From NCBI GenBank assembly GCA_937902315.1, contig CALGUG010000065.1, positions 129,420 through 193,419 on the forward strand: a DNA stretch of 64,000 bases, in the 5' to 3' direction. The position numbers and the translations under genes are program-made. Position 1 is the stretch's first letter, and every line of letters begins with the position of its first letter. This DNA is from an uncultured Chloroflexales bacterium (GTDB lineage: Bacteria > Chloroflexota > Chloroflexia > Chloroflexales > Chloroflexaceae). Shown here piece by piece: positions 16,237 through 25,562 of the stretch. The notes beneath the pieces were generated by a model that was not told the origin of the DNA, did no database searches, and was given only the letters and a program-made list of their open reading frames with translations.

Positions 16237-17313
16237 ATGCAGTCCAATCTCGCCGATCTGCTCGAACAGCTCCAACAAATAAGCCAACCGAGTCAGCTCT
16301 TTGGAACGCTCGACGGCGACCAGCGTAGCGCCTTGCGACGCAAATACCACCAATTGGTGGCTCAGGCACACCCCGATCTGCACCCGCATGAGCAGATCGC
16401 GGCCCAAGAGGCACTGCGTCAGATCAACGAATGGTATCAGCAAGCCCAAGCGCAGCTCAGCCAAGGTGTCTACGGCAAAAGCATTACGCTCGATCTGAAT
16501 ACGCCTTTCGGTCATTTTGTCAGCTATAACGAACCGTGGCAGGGTGATCTCTGCGCGCTCTATCCACTGGTGGATAACGGCCAGAAGCTGCTGCTAAAAG
16601 TGGTGCGCAAAGGCCAAAACAACGATCTGATGGAGGCCGAGGCTGCGGCGCTCCAACGCATTGAACGGGGCTTGCATGGCGACCCACTGCGCGGTCACTT
16701 TCCATCACTGTACGAAAGCTTTTTGTGGAAGAGCGAGCAAGGCGCACTCCATCGCGTCAATCTGTTGGGCCAGATCGAGGGCTGCTTTACGCTCAGCAGC
16801 GTGATCAAAGCCTTTCCCAAGGGTCTCGACTTGGCCGACGCCGCGTGGATCTTCAACCGGGTCTTGGCCGCCCTGGCCAAAACCCACCAGCTCGGTTTGG
16901 TACACGGCGCGGTCTTGCCCTGCCACATTCTGATCGATCCGCGCGATCACAACGGGATCTTGATCGACTGGTGTTATAGCGTGCCGATCGGCGAGCGTAT
17001 TCGCAGTATCAGCCCAAGCCACAAAGCCGATTATCCGCCCGAGGTGCTGCAAAAGCTGCCCGCTCAGCCTGCGACCGATCTCTATATGGCAGCCCGCTGT
17101 ATGTTGCATCTCTTGGGAGCCAAACACGAGCTAGACGAGTTAAGCCCTGCTGTTCCGAAGGCTATGCAAGCGCTCTTACGGGCGTGTCTCATCCCCGCGC
17201 CCCATCGACGCTACGGCAACGCATGGCAGCTTTTCGACGACTTTCGCACCTTATTAGAGAAACTCTACGGCCCGGCCCGCTTTCGCCCTTTCCCGGCCAT
17301 CAATCTGGTCTAG
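16237..17313 (+). CDS. J-domain protein fused to a kinase-like (probable pseudokinase) domain
   Basis: A 358-residue protein. The N-terminal J domain (about 20-75) has RRKYHQLVAQAHPDLHP with the HPD motif at 45-47. The protein-kinase-like domain (about 100-350) keeps a candidate beta-3 lysine (LLLKVV, K121) and alpha-C glutamate (LMEAEAAAL). The catalytic HRD is replaced by HGA (223-225), the usual Asn is absent, and DFG reads DWC (244-246). It is therefore probably catalytically dead or highly atypical. HPD suggests it recruits an Hsp70 (DnaK). It heads a three-gene operon with a VWA protein 24 nt downstream and a PurA-like protein after that. Family knowledge covers the domains separately; the combined function is unknown to me. 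Confidence 0.8.
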   Translation: MQSNLADLLEQLQQISQPSQLFGTLDGDQRSALRRKYHQLVAQAHPDLHPHEQIAAQEALRQINEWYQQAQAQLSQGVYGKSITLDLNTPFGHFVSYNEPWQGDLCALYPLVDNGQKLLLKVVRKGQNNDLMEAEAAALQRIERGLHGDPLRGHFPSLYESFLWKSEQGALHRVNLLGQIEGCFTLSSVIKAFPKGLDLADAAWIFNRVLAALAKTHQLGLVHGAVLPCHILIDPRDHNGILIDWCYSVPIGERIRSISPSHKADYPPEVLQKLPAQPATDLYMAARCMLHLLGAKHELDELSPAVPKAMQALLRACLIPAPHRRYGNAWQLFDDFRTLLEKLYGPARFRPFPAINLV

Positions 17314-17337
17314 TTTCACACGTACAAGGAGACAACT

Positions 17338-18339
17338 ATGGGACACTCAAACTGGAGCGATGCAGCATTCGCCGCGCGCCAAGCCGAGCGCAAAGCGCGC
17401 AAAACCAACGCCTTCGATTACGATCGACATGTGCGCAGTACGGGCAAGGTCGCGGTTCACCCCGAGATGCATATCTTCGGCAAGACGCGCGAAAGCCGTG
17501 ATAGCGACATGCACCCGCAATCGGTCGCGATCGCGATCATCTTCGATGTAACCGGTTCAATGGGAACGGTGCCACGGGTGTTGCAACAGAAACTCGGCTC
17601 GCTGATGCGGGTGCTGCTCTTACGTGGCTATGTCGATGACCCCCAAATTCTGTTCGGTGCGATCGGCGATGCCTATTGCGATAGTGTGCCGATTCAGATC
17701 GGACAGTTCGAATCGGGGCTTGAAATGGACGACAACTTAGGTAAAATTTATATTGAGGGCGGTGGTGGAGGACAGATTTTCGAAAGCTATGAGCTTGCGC
17801 TCTACTACATGGCCTATCACACCAGCATCGACTGTTACGAGAAACGCGCTAAAAAAGGCTATCTCTTCACAATCGGCGATGAGAAGCCGTATCCTTATAT
17901 CAATGTAGATCAAGTACGCCATCATATCGGTGACGAGCTATCGCAAGCACTGAGCCTTGATAGCGTTGTGAGTGAACTCAATCAGCGGTATCACCATTTT
18001 CACATCATCCCCACCAACACATCGCATGGCAAAAACAGCGAAGTGCAACACGCTTGGCGCGATCTACTGCAAGAGCGGATCTTGCTGTTAGAGGATGCGG
18101 ACGCCGTTTGCGAAACAATCGCGCTTACGATTGGGCTGTGCGAAGGCAGCTTAGCTTCGCTTGCCTTGGGTGAGAGCGATCTGCACAAAGCAGGTGCAGA
18201 TAAACAAGCTATACAAGCAGCTAGTAACGCACTCACCCGCTTTGCAAAAAGCACACCCAAAGCGCTTCCTCAAGCAAGCGGCACACTGCTTGCTTTAGAA
18301 GATGGTGCTTCTCATGATGATCTTGATGGAAGGTTGTAA
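17338..18339 (+). CDS. VWA (von Willebrand factor A-like) domain protein
   Basis: A 333-residue cytoplasmic protein. The MIDAS metal-binding signature is FDVTGSMG (D70, T72, S74), followed by VPRVLQQKLGSLM, a second conserved block GQFESGLEMDDNL with the GGGGG turn (about 139-143), and YLFTIGDEKPYPY. A basic, charged N-terminal segment (about 10-55) precedes the fold. No signal peptide. VWA proteins usually assemble complexes with ATPases or kinases; here the neighbours are a J-domain pseudokinase and a PurA-like enzyme. AAGGAG lies 6 nt before the ATG. The downstream gene begins 3 nt after its stop, so the two are tightly coupled. Confidence 0.85.
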   Translation: MGHSNWSDAAFAARQAERKARKTNAFDYDRHVRSTGKVAVHPEMHIFGKTRESRDSDMHPQSVAIAIIFDVTGSMGTVPRVLQQKLGSLMRVLLLRGYVDDPQILFGAIGDAYCDSVPIQIGQFESGLEMDDNLGKIYIEGGGGGQIFESYELALYYMAYHTSIDCYEKRAKKGYLFTIGDEKPYPYINVDQVRHHIGDELSQALSLDSVVSELNQRYHHFHIIPTNTSHGKNSEVQHAWRDLLQERILLLEDADAVCETIALTIGLCEGSLASLALGESDLHKAGADKQAIQAASNALTRFAKSTPKALPQASGTLLALEDGASHDDLDGRL

Positions 18340-18342
18340 GTT

Positions 18343-19692
18343 ATGACAAGTCGCGTACTACTCACAGTTGATCTCGGTTTCGGCGATGCTGGCAAAGGAT
18401 CGATCGTTGACGCCCTTACTCGCTATACCAATGCACACACAGTTGTACGTTACAACGGAGGTGCCCAAGCAGCCCACCGAGTATTTGAATCTGAGAGTGG
18501 CCGCGAACATGTTTTCTCGCAGTTTGGAAGCGGCACCCTTGCTGGTGCCGCTACACATCTCTCGCGCTTTATGCTGATCGAGCCGCTCGGTCTGCTTGCC
18601 GAAGAACAGCATCTCCGACAGCTTGGCATCGCAAACCCCTTCGAGAAGCTCACGATCGATCGGCGAGCCTTGGTGATCACACCCTTTACACGCGCGATCA
18701 CGCGTTTGCGTGAGCTGGCACGCGGAGACAAACGCCACGGCAGCTGTGGGGTGGGGATCGGCGAAACCATGGCCGATTTTCAGAAATATGGAGATCGAGT
18801 GCTCTTTGCAGGCGATCTGCTCGACCCCAAAGTGCTACGCGAAAAGCTCTACTTTATTCGGGCCCGCGCGCTCGAAAAGCTACGTCAATTATTGCCCGAG
18901 CTTCCCAAAAGCGAAACCGCTGAGGCCGAACAGGTGCCCGTGCTCGATGTCACCTGGGTCGATTGGCTGTACGAACGCTATGAATACTTAGCTAGACGAG
19001 TTAAGATCGTCGATGAGGGATATCTAACGACGATTTTGCAGCAGCCCGGCAGCGTGATCTTCGAAGGCGCCCAAGGGGTGCTACTCGATGAGTGGTACGG
19101 ATTCCACCCCTACACCACTTGGAGCACAACCACCTTGGCAAATGCCGAGTGCTTGCTAAACGAGAGCTGCTTCCAGGGTGATTTGCGCCGGATCGGGATC
19201 ACACGCGCCTATATGACTCGCCACGGAGCTGGGCCTATGCCAAGCTACGATATGGCCTTGAGCCATCTGCTGCCCGACGCGCGCAATGTCACTAACCCTT
19301 GGCAAGAGGAGTTTCGCGTCGGCTGGCTCGATATGGTGCTCTTACGCTACGCGCTCGAACTAGTGCAGCCACTCGATATGTTGGCGGTCACCTGTCTCGA
19401 TCGGGTTACTAGGTTGCCCACGCTTCAGGTTGTTAGCGAATATATTTCAAAAGACGGGCCGATTCACAAGCTAGAAGTGGCTCCTAGTCCTTCGCTCGAA
19501 TATCAAGAAGTTTTAACACAGAATCTCTTCAGCTATCGGCCACATTTGCAAAAGATCCCCAGTAGCGACGAGCTGTTGGCCTATTTGGAAGAAGAGCTCC
19601 GCGTTCCGATCGGTATTCGCTCATATGGACCGAGCGCCAAGGATAAAGTCTTCGATCTAGACGACTTGATGCTCGATTCGCGCGAAGCCTGA
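18343..19692 (+). CDS. Divergent adenylosuccinate synthetase (PurA)-like protein
   Basis: A 449-residue protein that follows PurA from end to end: GDAGKGS (14-20) for the P-loop GDEGKGK, GGAQAAH (39-45) for GGHNAGH, SCGVGIGE for TTGRGIGP, FEGAQGVLLDEWYGFHPYTTWSTTT, GITRAYMTRHGAGPMP, VTCLD for LTKLD and SYGPSAKDKV for STGPDRTETI. The catalytic Asp (D15) and His (H45) remain; the P-loop Glu, an IMP-contacting Thr, the N38-like position and the Lys of TKLD are changed. This argues for a changed substrate rather than housekeeping AMP synthesis, but that is inference. Phage PurZ (diaminopurine synthesis) is a remote relative, which as I recall alters the catalytic Asp, retained here. The operon context with VWA and pseudokinase genes is unusual. 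Confidence 0.83.
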   Translation: MTSRVLLTVDLGFGDAGKGSIVDALTRYTNAHTVVRYNGGAQAAHRVFESESGREHVFSQFGSGTLAGAATHLSRFMLIEPLGLLAEEQHLRQLGIANPFEKLTIDRRALVITPFTRAITRLRELARGDKRHGSCGVGIGETMADFQKYGDRVLFAGDLLDPKVLREKLYFIRARALEKLRQLLPELPKSETAEAEQVPVLDVTWVDWLYERYEYLARRVKIVDEGYLTTILQQPGSVIFEGAQGVLLDEWYGFHPYTTWSTTTLANAECLLNESCFQGDLRRIGITRAYMTRHGAGPMPSYDMALSHLLPDARNVTNPWQEEFRVGWLDMVLLRYALELVQPLDMLAVTCLDRVTRLPTLQVVSEYISKDGPIHKLEVAPSPSLEYQEVLTQNLFSYRPHLQKIPSSDELLAYLEEELRVPIGIRSYGPSAKDKVFDLDDLMLDSREA

Positions 19693-19700
19693 TATACTTC

Positions 19701-19935
19701 ATTCCAAATCCGCTTGATTGCTTCTATTTGGCCTTCGACAGAGTGGAATGTTACTATTTTTGTTGTGTGAACTTTCGCGCGACAGAGCGAAAGTTCACAC
19801 AACTCTTTTTCGTTTTCTTTTCCAGATCGTTCTTCCCCTCTTGCAAGCGGTCTTGCCACACGGGCAGCGAGCGCCCTGTTTTGTTGGGCGGGATGTTGGT
19901 AGCCGTAGGCGGACGCGCTAAGGGCCGAATGGTAG
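19701..19935. repeat. Composite of type A (left half) and type B (copy 5)
   Basis: ATTCCAAATCCG (19701-19712) opens a type A element with the GGCCTTCGACAGAG interior and a 16-bp hairpin (19763-19778 with 19787-19802, loop 8). Instead of the right-hand end, a type B unit follows (GGGCGGGATGTTGGTAGCCG..., core 19902-19917). It lies just after the PurA-like stop codon; the hairpin followed by CTCTTTTT could serve as that operon's terminator. Confidence 0.85.
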
Positions 19936-20295
19936 CTAGCGATCTCGCCGCGTGGGAAAGTACAGATCGCTGCTCATATAAAACAGGTCCGGCAGATCTG
20001 CCTGAATAAAGCGGCCTTCTGGCGATCGATGCGAAAACGATAGCTGCTGTCCGATCGTTTCGCCAGAAAGCAAGCGATAGTTGAGCCGCAAGCTGATCCC
20101 TTCAGCTTCAGCAGCACACTAATAGATAGCTGTGGGAAGCATTCGTGCGTTGTGATGATAAAAATAGGCCCGCTCACTAAGCCGATCGACCAGACGACAC
20201 AATATGCGATAAGGGTCGCTTAGATCCAGGTTTCCTATCAGATAGATCACTCCATCGTAGCCCAAGTGCGCACCGCTCCATAGCTCGCTTATCAC
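19936..20295 (-). pseudogene. Degraded coding remnant with in-frame TAG
   Basis: One minus-strand frame reads 119 plausible residues from GTG 20295 to the TAG at 19938, broken by a single TAG at 20121-20119 (codon 59). Residues before it include GVIYLIGNLDLSDPYR and after it SLRLNYRLLSGETIGQQLSF, with protein-like composition throughout. A TAA directly precedes the GTG and no ribosome site is present, so this is more likely a truncated fragment than a gene. The last codons run into the type B repeat. I do not recognise the family. Confidence 0.5.
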
Positions 20296-20331
20296 TTACG
20301 GAGTCTAGCTACAAGCATAAAAGTTGAGAGC

Positions 20332-20370
20332 AATTAAAAAGGGATTGAGCGCTTGCTGGCTCAATCCCTT
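20332..20370 (-). terminator. Rho-independent terminator of the MFS gene
   Basis: AAGGGATTGAGC pairs with GCTCAATCCCTT (12 bp, loop 8), and on the minus strand it runs into TTTTTAATT, 21 nt past the MFS stop. Confidence 0.9.
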
Positions 20371-20390
20371 CTGTTTGGTTAAAGTCGATT

Positions 20391-21656
20391 TTAGGCTTGT
20401 TCGGCTGTAAGGGCCGGAGCCTGCTGAGGGCGGCGAATATTGACCGCCAAAAGCGCCGCCGCCAAAGCGATCACACCCGCCACCAAGAAGGCCACGCCGT
20501 AATCGCCCAACTGCTCACGCGCCACGCCACCCAAGAAGGCCGCCAGAGCTGCGCCCATCTGGTGAGCACAGAAGACCCAGCCATAGACCGTACCGACGTT
20601 CTTGCTACCAAAGATACGAGCGATCAAGAGCGTGGTCGGCGGCACGGTCGCGATATAGTCGAGCCCGAACAAAATCGCAAAGAAGGCCAGGCCGAGCGGG
20701 CTGTGTACAAAGGGCAGAAAGAGCAGCGAGATGCCGCGAAAGCCGTAGTAGATGCAGAGCAGCTTGCGCGGATCGTACTTATCGGTCAGCCAGCCCGAGA
20801 TAATCGTGCCCACAAAGTTCATCGAACCCATCAGAACCATACTGGTGGCCGCCATGCTGGGTGCGATGCCATGCTCGGTAGCGTGCGCGATCAAGTGGGT
20901 ACCAATCAAACCGTTCGAGGTCGCCCCACAGATAAAGAAGGTGATCGTCAAGAGCCAAAAGTCGCTTGAACGCACAGCCCGACTCATCACCACGCCTGCA
21001 GGCTCGGCGGGGGCGGCATTTTTGGCGATCGAGGCTGCATCGCTCTTAGCGCCGTAGGGCTGCAAACCGATCTCGGCGGGGTTGTCGCGCAGCCAGATCG
21101 CGGTCGGCACAATGATCGCCAAGGTGATCAAGCCAAGGACCAAGCTGCCGTAGCGCCAACCGACCACTTCGCCCAACCAGACCAGCAGCGGCACAAAGAT
21201 CAGCTGGCCCGCCGACATCGAGGCGCCGAACATACCGACCACCAAACCGCGTCGCTCTTCAAACCAGCGGGCCGCCACCGCCGCGCTCAAAACGCTGCCG
21301 ACCATGCCGGTTCCTACCCCACCGAAAAAGCCCCACAGCACGGTTAGCTGCCATGCCGCTTGCAAAAAGATGCTCGGTACCAAGCTGAGCGCGGTCATAA
21401 GCAGGCCCAAAACCGACAGCCAGCGCAGGTTCATGCGCACCAAGAGCCAGCCAGCGAAAGGGCCGCTAAAGCCATAGAGCAGCAAACCGACCGAAGCCGC
21501 CATCGTGATCGCAGAGCGGCTCCAAGCGGTCTCTTGCTCGATCGGCAACAAAAAGACGCCGGGCATACTACGCACACCCGCGCCCACCAACAGCATCAAA
21601 ATCGTTATTCCAACAACCACCCATCCATAAAAAATGCCATTACTGCGGGTTTGCAT
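20391..21656 (-). CDS. MFS transporter (monocarboxylate/oxalate-formate antiporter-like)
   Basis: A 421-residue integral membrane protein with about 12 hydrophobic segments. It opens with GIFYGWVVVGITILMLLVGAG and a SMPGVFLLPIEQE stretch, as in the OFA/MCT-like major facilitator group. The intracellular loop contains RDNPAEIGLQPYGA, a motif of the same group, and the second half opens with SSDFWLLTITFFICGA. Substrate likely a small organic acid, by family only. The ATG at 21656 is preceded by GGAAG; a GTG one codon earlier is equally in frame. It starts 15 nt after the AraC regulator's stop, so the regulator probably controls this transporter. Confidence 0.85.
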   Translation of the reverse strand: MQTRSNGIFYGWVVVGITILMLLVGAGVRSMPGVFLLPIEQETAWSRSAITMAASVGLLLYGFSGPFAGWLLVRMNLRWLSVLGLLMTALSLVPSIFLQAAWQLTVLWGFFGGVGTGMVGSVLSAAVAARWFEERRGLVVGMFGASMSAGQLIFVPLLVWLGEVVGWRYGSLVLGLITLAIIVPTAIWLRDNPAEIGLQPYGAKSDAASIAKNAAPAEPAGVVMSRAVRSSDFWLLTITFFICGATSNGLIGTHLIAHATEHGIAPSMAATSMVLMGSMNFVGTIISGWLTDKYDPRKLLCIYYGFRGISLLFLPFVHSPLGLAFFAILFGLDYIATVPPTTLLIARIFGSKNVGTVYGWVFCAHQMGAALAAFLGGVAREQLGDYGVAFLVAGVIALAAALLAVNIRRPQQAPALTAEQA

Positions 21657-21671
21657 CACGCTCTTCCATGC

Positions 21672-22493
21672 TTAAAAAACTTGATAGTGCTGTACGTATC
21701 GTCCGGGGGTCACCCCGATAATGCGCTTAAAGCGGTCGGTAAAGTGAGCCTGCGTCGAAAAGCCAGTCGCCTGAGCCACTTGGCTCAAGGCTTCGCCCCG
21801 CTCTAGGAGGCTTTGCGCTGCCCGTATCCGCACTGTCTCCAAATAGGCATGAGGCGGCATACCGACCTGATCGCGAAAGACGCGCAAAAAGTGATAAGGA
21901 CTCAGGGCCACCTCGGCTGCGATCTCTTTCAGCGAGACTCCTTCGGCGTAGTGCGCTTCGATATAGGCTTTGGCACGCTTGATCGCGTCAGGCTCAAGCT
22001 TGAGGCGTTCCTGCTGCGGCACAGGGCGCATATAGCGCTGCATCAAACGGGTGACAACCCAAACAAAGCGGCTCTCGCGCTCAAACGCGCTGGCAGGCTG
22101 GTGCAGCGCTAGGTGCAAACGCCGCAAGGCGCCCTCCAACTCATGATCATACAGCCGAACCGTATCGAACGAGAGATCGCTGTGAAAGCTGCCCTCAAGC
22201 CCTTGGCGCACCAGTTGCATATGCTCGCAGGTTGGGTAGAGCGCTCGATACTCGAAGCCATCGTCGCTGGCCGACTCGCCCGAATGCGGCTCGCCTGGAT
22301 TGAGCAGAATAATCCCGCCCGGCAGCGTGATATCCTTCGAGCGCCCGGCAACGCACGACTGAACGCCGCGCTCGATCAGACAGACCACATAGTAGTCGTG
22401 GCTATGAACCGGATAGGCATGCTTGGTATAGAAGGCATGCAGAAAATCGATCTTCAGATCAGGGTCATAACGAAGGATGCTCCACTCCTGCAT
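21672..22493 (-). CDS. AraC-family transcriptional regulator
   Basis: A 273-residue protein. The N-terminal cupin sensor domain (about 10-110) has HAYPVHSHDYYVVCLIERG and NPGEPHSGE. The C-terminal double HTH (about 170-270) has SLKEIAAEVALSPYHFLRVFRDQVGMPPHAYL and GFSTQAHFTDRFKRIIGVTPGRY. The ATG at 22493 is chosen because GGAAGG lies 4 nt upstream and the sensor domain begins right there; in-frame starts up to 22640 would add an unlikely tail. It is co-directional with and immediately upstream of the MFS gene, its probable target. Confidence 0.87.
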   Translation of the reverse strand: MQEWSILRYDPDLKIDFLHAFYTKHAYPVHSHDYYVVCLIERGVQSCVAGRSKDITLPGGIILLNPGEPHSGESASDDGFEYRALYPTCEHMQLVRQGLEGSFHSDLSFDTVRLYDHELEGALRRLHLALHQPASAFERESRFVWVVTRLMQRYMRPVPQQERLKLEPDAIKRAKAYIEAHYAEGVSLKEIAAEVALSPYHFLRVFRDQVGMPPHAYLETVRIRAAQSLLERGEALSQVAQATGFSTQAHFTDRFKRIIGVTPGRYVQHYQVF

Positions 22494-22689
22494 AGGCCCT
22501 TCCTTTAGCATCAGCGCAGCAACGAGATCGTGCTCGCTCAGCGATTCACGAGTTTCATATTCAACACTGTTCACTATACCACGCGAGTCCGTCGCTTGTT
22601 TTTCGAAATATTGCGCTTTTTTGCTACACAAAAGAGGCACCCTTTGATGCCTCTCAGATCTTACATACCTTATTTATTTTCGGCGGAAA

Positions 22690-22760
22690 GGTCGCTAGCT
22701 CCCATGCGTTCCCAACCGCGTCCGCCTCCGGCTATCAATATCCCGCCCAGCAATTCGGGC
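22690..22760 (-). repeat. Type B dispersed repeat, copy 6 (reverse)
   Basis: Reverse core with one change (CGCGTCCGCCTCCGGCTATCAATATCCCGCCC, 22718-22749). It is followed 110 bp later by a type A element. No gene seen in 22494-23005. Confidence 0.85.
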
Positions 22761-22870
22761 TCGATCACTGCGAGGATCGTCGAGCCTCAACAATGCAAAA
22801 CTTCATTGTCTCTCCTCACTGCCTAACAATGCACCATTGAAAACAAAGCAGCAGAAACAGATGTCGTATG

Positions 22871-23006
22871 ATAGCAATCCGCTTCAGAGACATACGCTTA
22901 CCATGTGACAACAACGAAATAGCTGGCAAAAAGTACTATGAGATTTCGTGCCATCGCGCAAAATCTCATAGTACAAACATAGCCAAGTTCCACCGAATAT
23001 TCATAT
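22871..23006. repeat. Type A element with a distinct hairpin
   Basis: The left end is ATAGCAATCCG; the right end (CGAATATTCATAT) is degenerate. Inside, GTACTATGAGATTT (22933-22946) pairs perfectly with 22961-22974. The arms share almost no sequence with the hairpins of other copies. The right end falls on the stop codon of the histidine kinase gene. Confidence 0.7.
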
Positions 23007-24823
23007 CACGTATTTACACTAGGCAGAAAGATCACAACGCTCGTGCCTTGATTCAGGCCGCTCTCTAAAACAATTGCGCCACCACTCTGGTCGATAATGC
23101 CATATACCATCGCAAGACCCAAGCCCATACCTTCGCCCAGCTCTTTGGTAGTAAAAAATGGCTCGAAGGCTTGGCGCTGAGTCTCAAGGTCCATGCCACT
23201 GCCCGTATCGCTGATCCGCAACATGATGAAAGATTCGTCGATCTGAGCAGGCAAATCATACAAAACCAAGTCTTGACTACTCACCCGCCGCAGGCTCAAT
23301 ACGATCGTACCCGTATTGTTCATCGTATAACAGGCGTTCTTGATCAACTCGACAATAACATTTCCAAGTTTGGCTTGATCGATATAGGCCAGTGGAAGCT
23401 GCGGCTCAAGCTCGAACTGAAGGGTGATATCTGAGGGCAATTCACGCCATAGATCACGTTCCAGCGCCCGTAATAATTGCCCCAAATCGCCCGAGCTGGG
23501 CGAGAGGTCTTGTATTCCACCATAGGCTTGCAGTTGGTTTACCAACATCCGCAGCTGATCGCCTGCCATATAAATATGTTGCAGATCCTTATAAAGCACT
23601 CCGTTCGGCGAAACTTGAGCCTGAATCAGTTCGCTATAACCCATAATGATCATCAATAGATTATTGACGTTGTGGGCCAAGCCGCCGACAAAATGCGCCA
23701 AACCTGTCGCATGCGAGCTGAACAATACCTGCGAAGCTGAGGCCAAGCTGTTTGTGTTAGCGCCAGAACGATGCGACCTACGCATTAAGAGCACCAACTC
23801 CGAACGGCGCTGAGGAACATAAGCAAAACGAGTCTTCCAAAAACCCTCTTCTTGCAGAATCTGTCGAAGCTGGCCCAAACTATAATCTTGATCGATATAC
23901 GGAAAGATAGCTGCGAAATCTCGACCGATCAAATTATCACCAAAGATCTGAAAAACCTGTCGCGCAGCCGAATTCATCTCTGCGATCCGCAAATCGGGGT
24001 CGAGGGTGACGAGCATATCAGCCTCGTCTGCTAACGCGCTAAGGTGCTGACGTATGCTAATGGGAATCTGATGGGTGATATCTTGCGCAAAACAGAACAG
24101 ATTCGAATCGGCTGAGTTGGGATCTTGCGGCCATAAAAAGGCTTCTATCCAAATTTGGCCCTTGCTCGGATGTTGATAGCGAAACTGAAAACGAACAGGC
24201 TCTCGACGCTGCTGATAGTTTGTTAAACGCCGCAACAGCAGCTTACGATCGTGTGGGTCAATCCGCTGTAACAAAAGGTTCGCTCCCTCTTGCAGCTCCA
24301 GCAACGAAACCCCGCACAGCTCAGTGACTTGTGGGCTAACGGCATCTAACTCTAAGGCGTAGACAGCATGTGGCACAAGCTGAAAAAGTGCACAGGTAGA
24401 GGCTTGAGAGGCCAAATACGAAAGGGCTTGCGGTTGGTCTAACAGGCTAGCGGTCTCGTTTGAGGCCAGATCAAAAACGCTACAGAGATAATGTTTTGTT
24501 TGTGCCAGTGTCAAGGTCTCGATGCGCAGTGCGACGGAAAAGCAACTTCCATCGACGCGATACGCCTGCACACGAGTTGAACTAAAACTATAGCGATCAG
24601 CATGCGAAATTAGATCAAGAATAGCCGTCGAATCACAATAGTATTGAAAGATACTATCGCCCTCTAACGAAGCTGGATCGGCGCTATGCCACAGTGCCGC
24701 ATAGAGCTGATCAACATACACATAACGGCCATAACTGTCGATCAAACTGTGTCCTACAGGTCGGGTATAAGGTCGAGAGGTCCACCATGGGTAGGGCTGG
24801 GATCCTGAGAACGACGAGATCAT
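23006..24823 (-). CDS. PAS-domain sensor histidine kinase
   Basis: A 605-residue soluble kinase. The N-terminal part has PAS-like regions (about 45-130, 140-250 with RFQYQHPSKGQIWIEAFLWP, and 265-350 with MNSAARQVFQIFGDNLIGRDF). The phosphoacceptor region is GLAHNVNNLLMIIMGYSEL (His in the H-box variant HNVNN). The HATPase domain has N-box VIVELIKNACYTM, G1 ISDTGSGMD, F-box FEPFFTTKE and G2 GEGMGLGLAMVYGII. No membrane segment, so it senses a cytoplasmic signal. AGGA lies 8 nt before ATG 24823; an ATG at 24856 would add 11 residues. No response regulator is adjacent (orphan kinase). Confidence 0.87.
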   Translation of the reverse strand: MISSFSGSQPYPWWTSRPYTRPVGHSLIDSYGRYVYVDQLYAALWHSADPASLEGDSIFQYYCDSTAILDLISHADRYSFSSTRVQAYRVDGSCFSVALRIETLTLAQTKHYLCSVFDLASNETASLLDQPQALSYLASQASTCALFQLVPHAVYALELDAVSPQVTELCGVSLLELQEGANLLLQRIDPHDRKLLLRRLTNYQQRREPVRFQFRYQHPSKGQIWIEAFLWPQDPNSADSNLFCFAQDITHQIPISIRQHLSALADEADMLVTLDPDLRIAEMNSAARQVFQIFGDNLIGRDFAAIFPYIDQDYSLGQLRQILQEEGFWKTRFAYVPQRRSELVLLMRRSHRSGANTNSLASASQVLFSSHATGLAHFVGGLAHNVNNLLMIIMGYSELIQAQVSPNGVLYKDLQHIYMAGDQLRMLVNQLQAYGGIQDLSPSSGDLGQLLRALERDLWRELPSDITLQFELEPQLPLAYIDQAKLGNVIVELIKNACYTMNNTGTIVLSLRRVSSQDLVLYDLPAQIDESFIMLRISDTGSGMDLETQRQAFEPFFTTKELGEGMGLGLAMVYGIIDQSGGAIVLESGLNQGTSVVIFLPSVNT

Positions 24824-24856
24824 ATGCGCTATCCTGCTTCGTCTAATTGCATGCAC

Positions 24857-25562
24857 AACCAGACGATACTGTTACCTATCACTTTGAGATCTCTGCTATC
24901 AACAAAGCGAATTTAAAGCAAGGACTGGCAAAAGTTGGGCCACCATTTCAGCTATAGTACCCCGCTTATGTCCGTCTCAATATATCGATCGGTATCGTTT
25001 ACATTGTTTCTCCTTTCAATCATAAGCGCTCATAAGGGGTAGCAGCTCTCAGGATCACTGTACATTTTTTTGCTCTCTGAGCTACTATATTTACCGCATA
25101 ACATCGTAAATAAGTACCCAGTTCTCGGGCGCTTCTTCCAATATTAATCCAATTTCCGCATCTATACCAGATTCCCAAACGCTTACTTTCAGCACCAAAG
25201 CAATCCTAGACTCTGATATAGTAATCACCCCTCAGCGCTATCACTTTCTATCACTCTTTTCCTCAAAGAAAGGTTAATAAGCTCATTTTGTTAAAAACAA
25301 GTAAAAAACAACAAACAAGTTTTTCATTTTAACAAATCGCTCATATCAACTGCAACAATGAACAAACCGTTTTTTAAGGATAGATATATCGAATCGCGGC
25401 ACACAATATGCAATAGAGACGAATATCACAAGGAGGAGATACTACTAGCGTATTTAGGGGCAATATATACCATTATGTCGTGTATCAAGCCAATAATTAC
25501 GGTAAAGCTCCCCTACTCTTTTCCAGATTCATGCTTGTACAGAGGCTATTGAGGAGCTTGGA
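24857..25562. other. AT-rich intergenic region of about 700 bp
   Basis: Divergent promoter region between the histidine kinase (minus) and the XRE-NB-ARC gene (plus). Markedly AT-rich compared with flanks. A 64-codon frame at 25358-25552 has no ribosome site or recognisable features, so I do not call it. TATAGT at 24952-24957 could be a -10 box. No repeat of type A or B seen. Confidence 0.5.

Noticed and set aside
18343..19692. PurZ (diaminopurine synthase) assignment
   Set aside because: The catalytic Asp of PurA is retained, unlike the phage PurZ pattern I remember, and no phage or other diaminopurine genes are nearby; kept only as a remote possibility.
25358..25552. 64-codon frame upstream of the XRE-NB-ARC gene
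   Set aside because: No ribosome site, atypical composition and no recognisable pattern; it lies in AT-rich promoter sequence.
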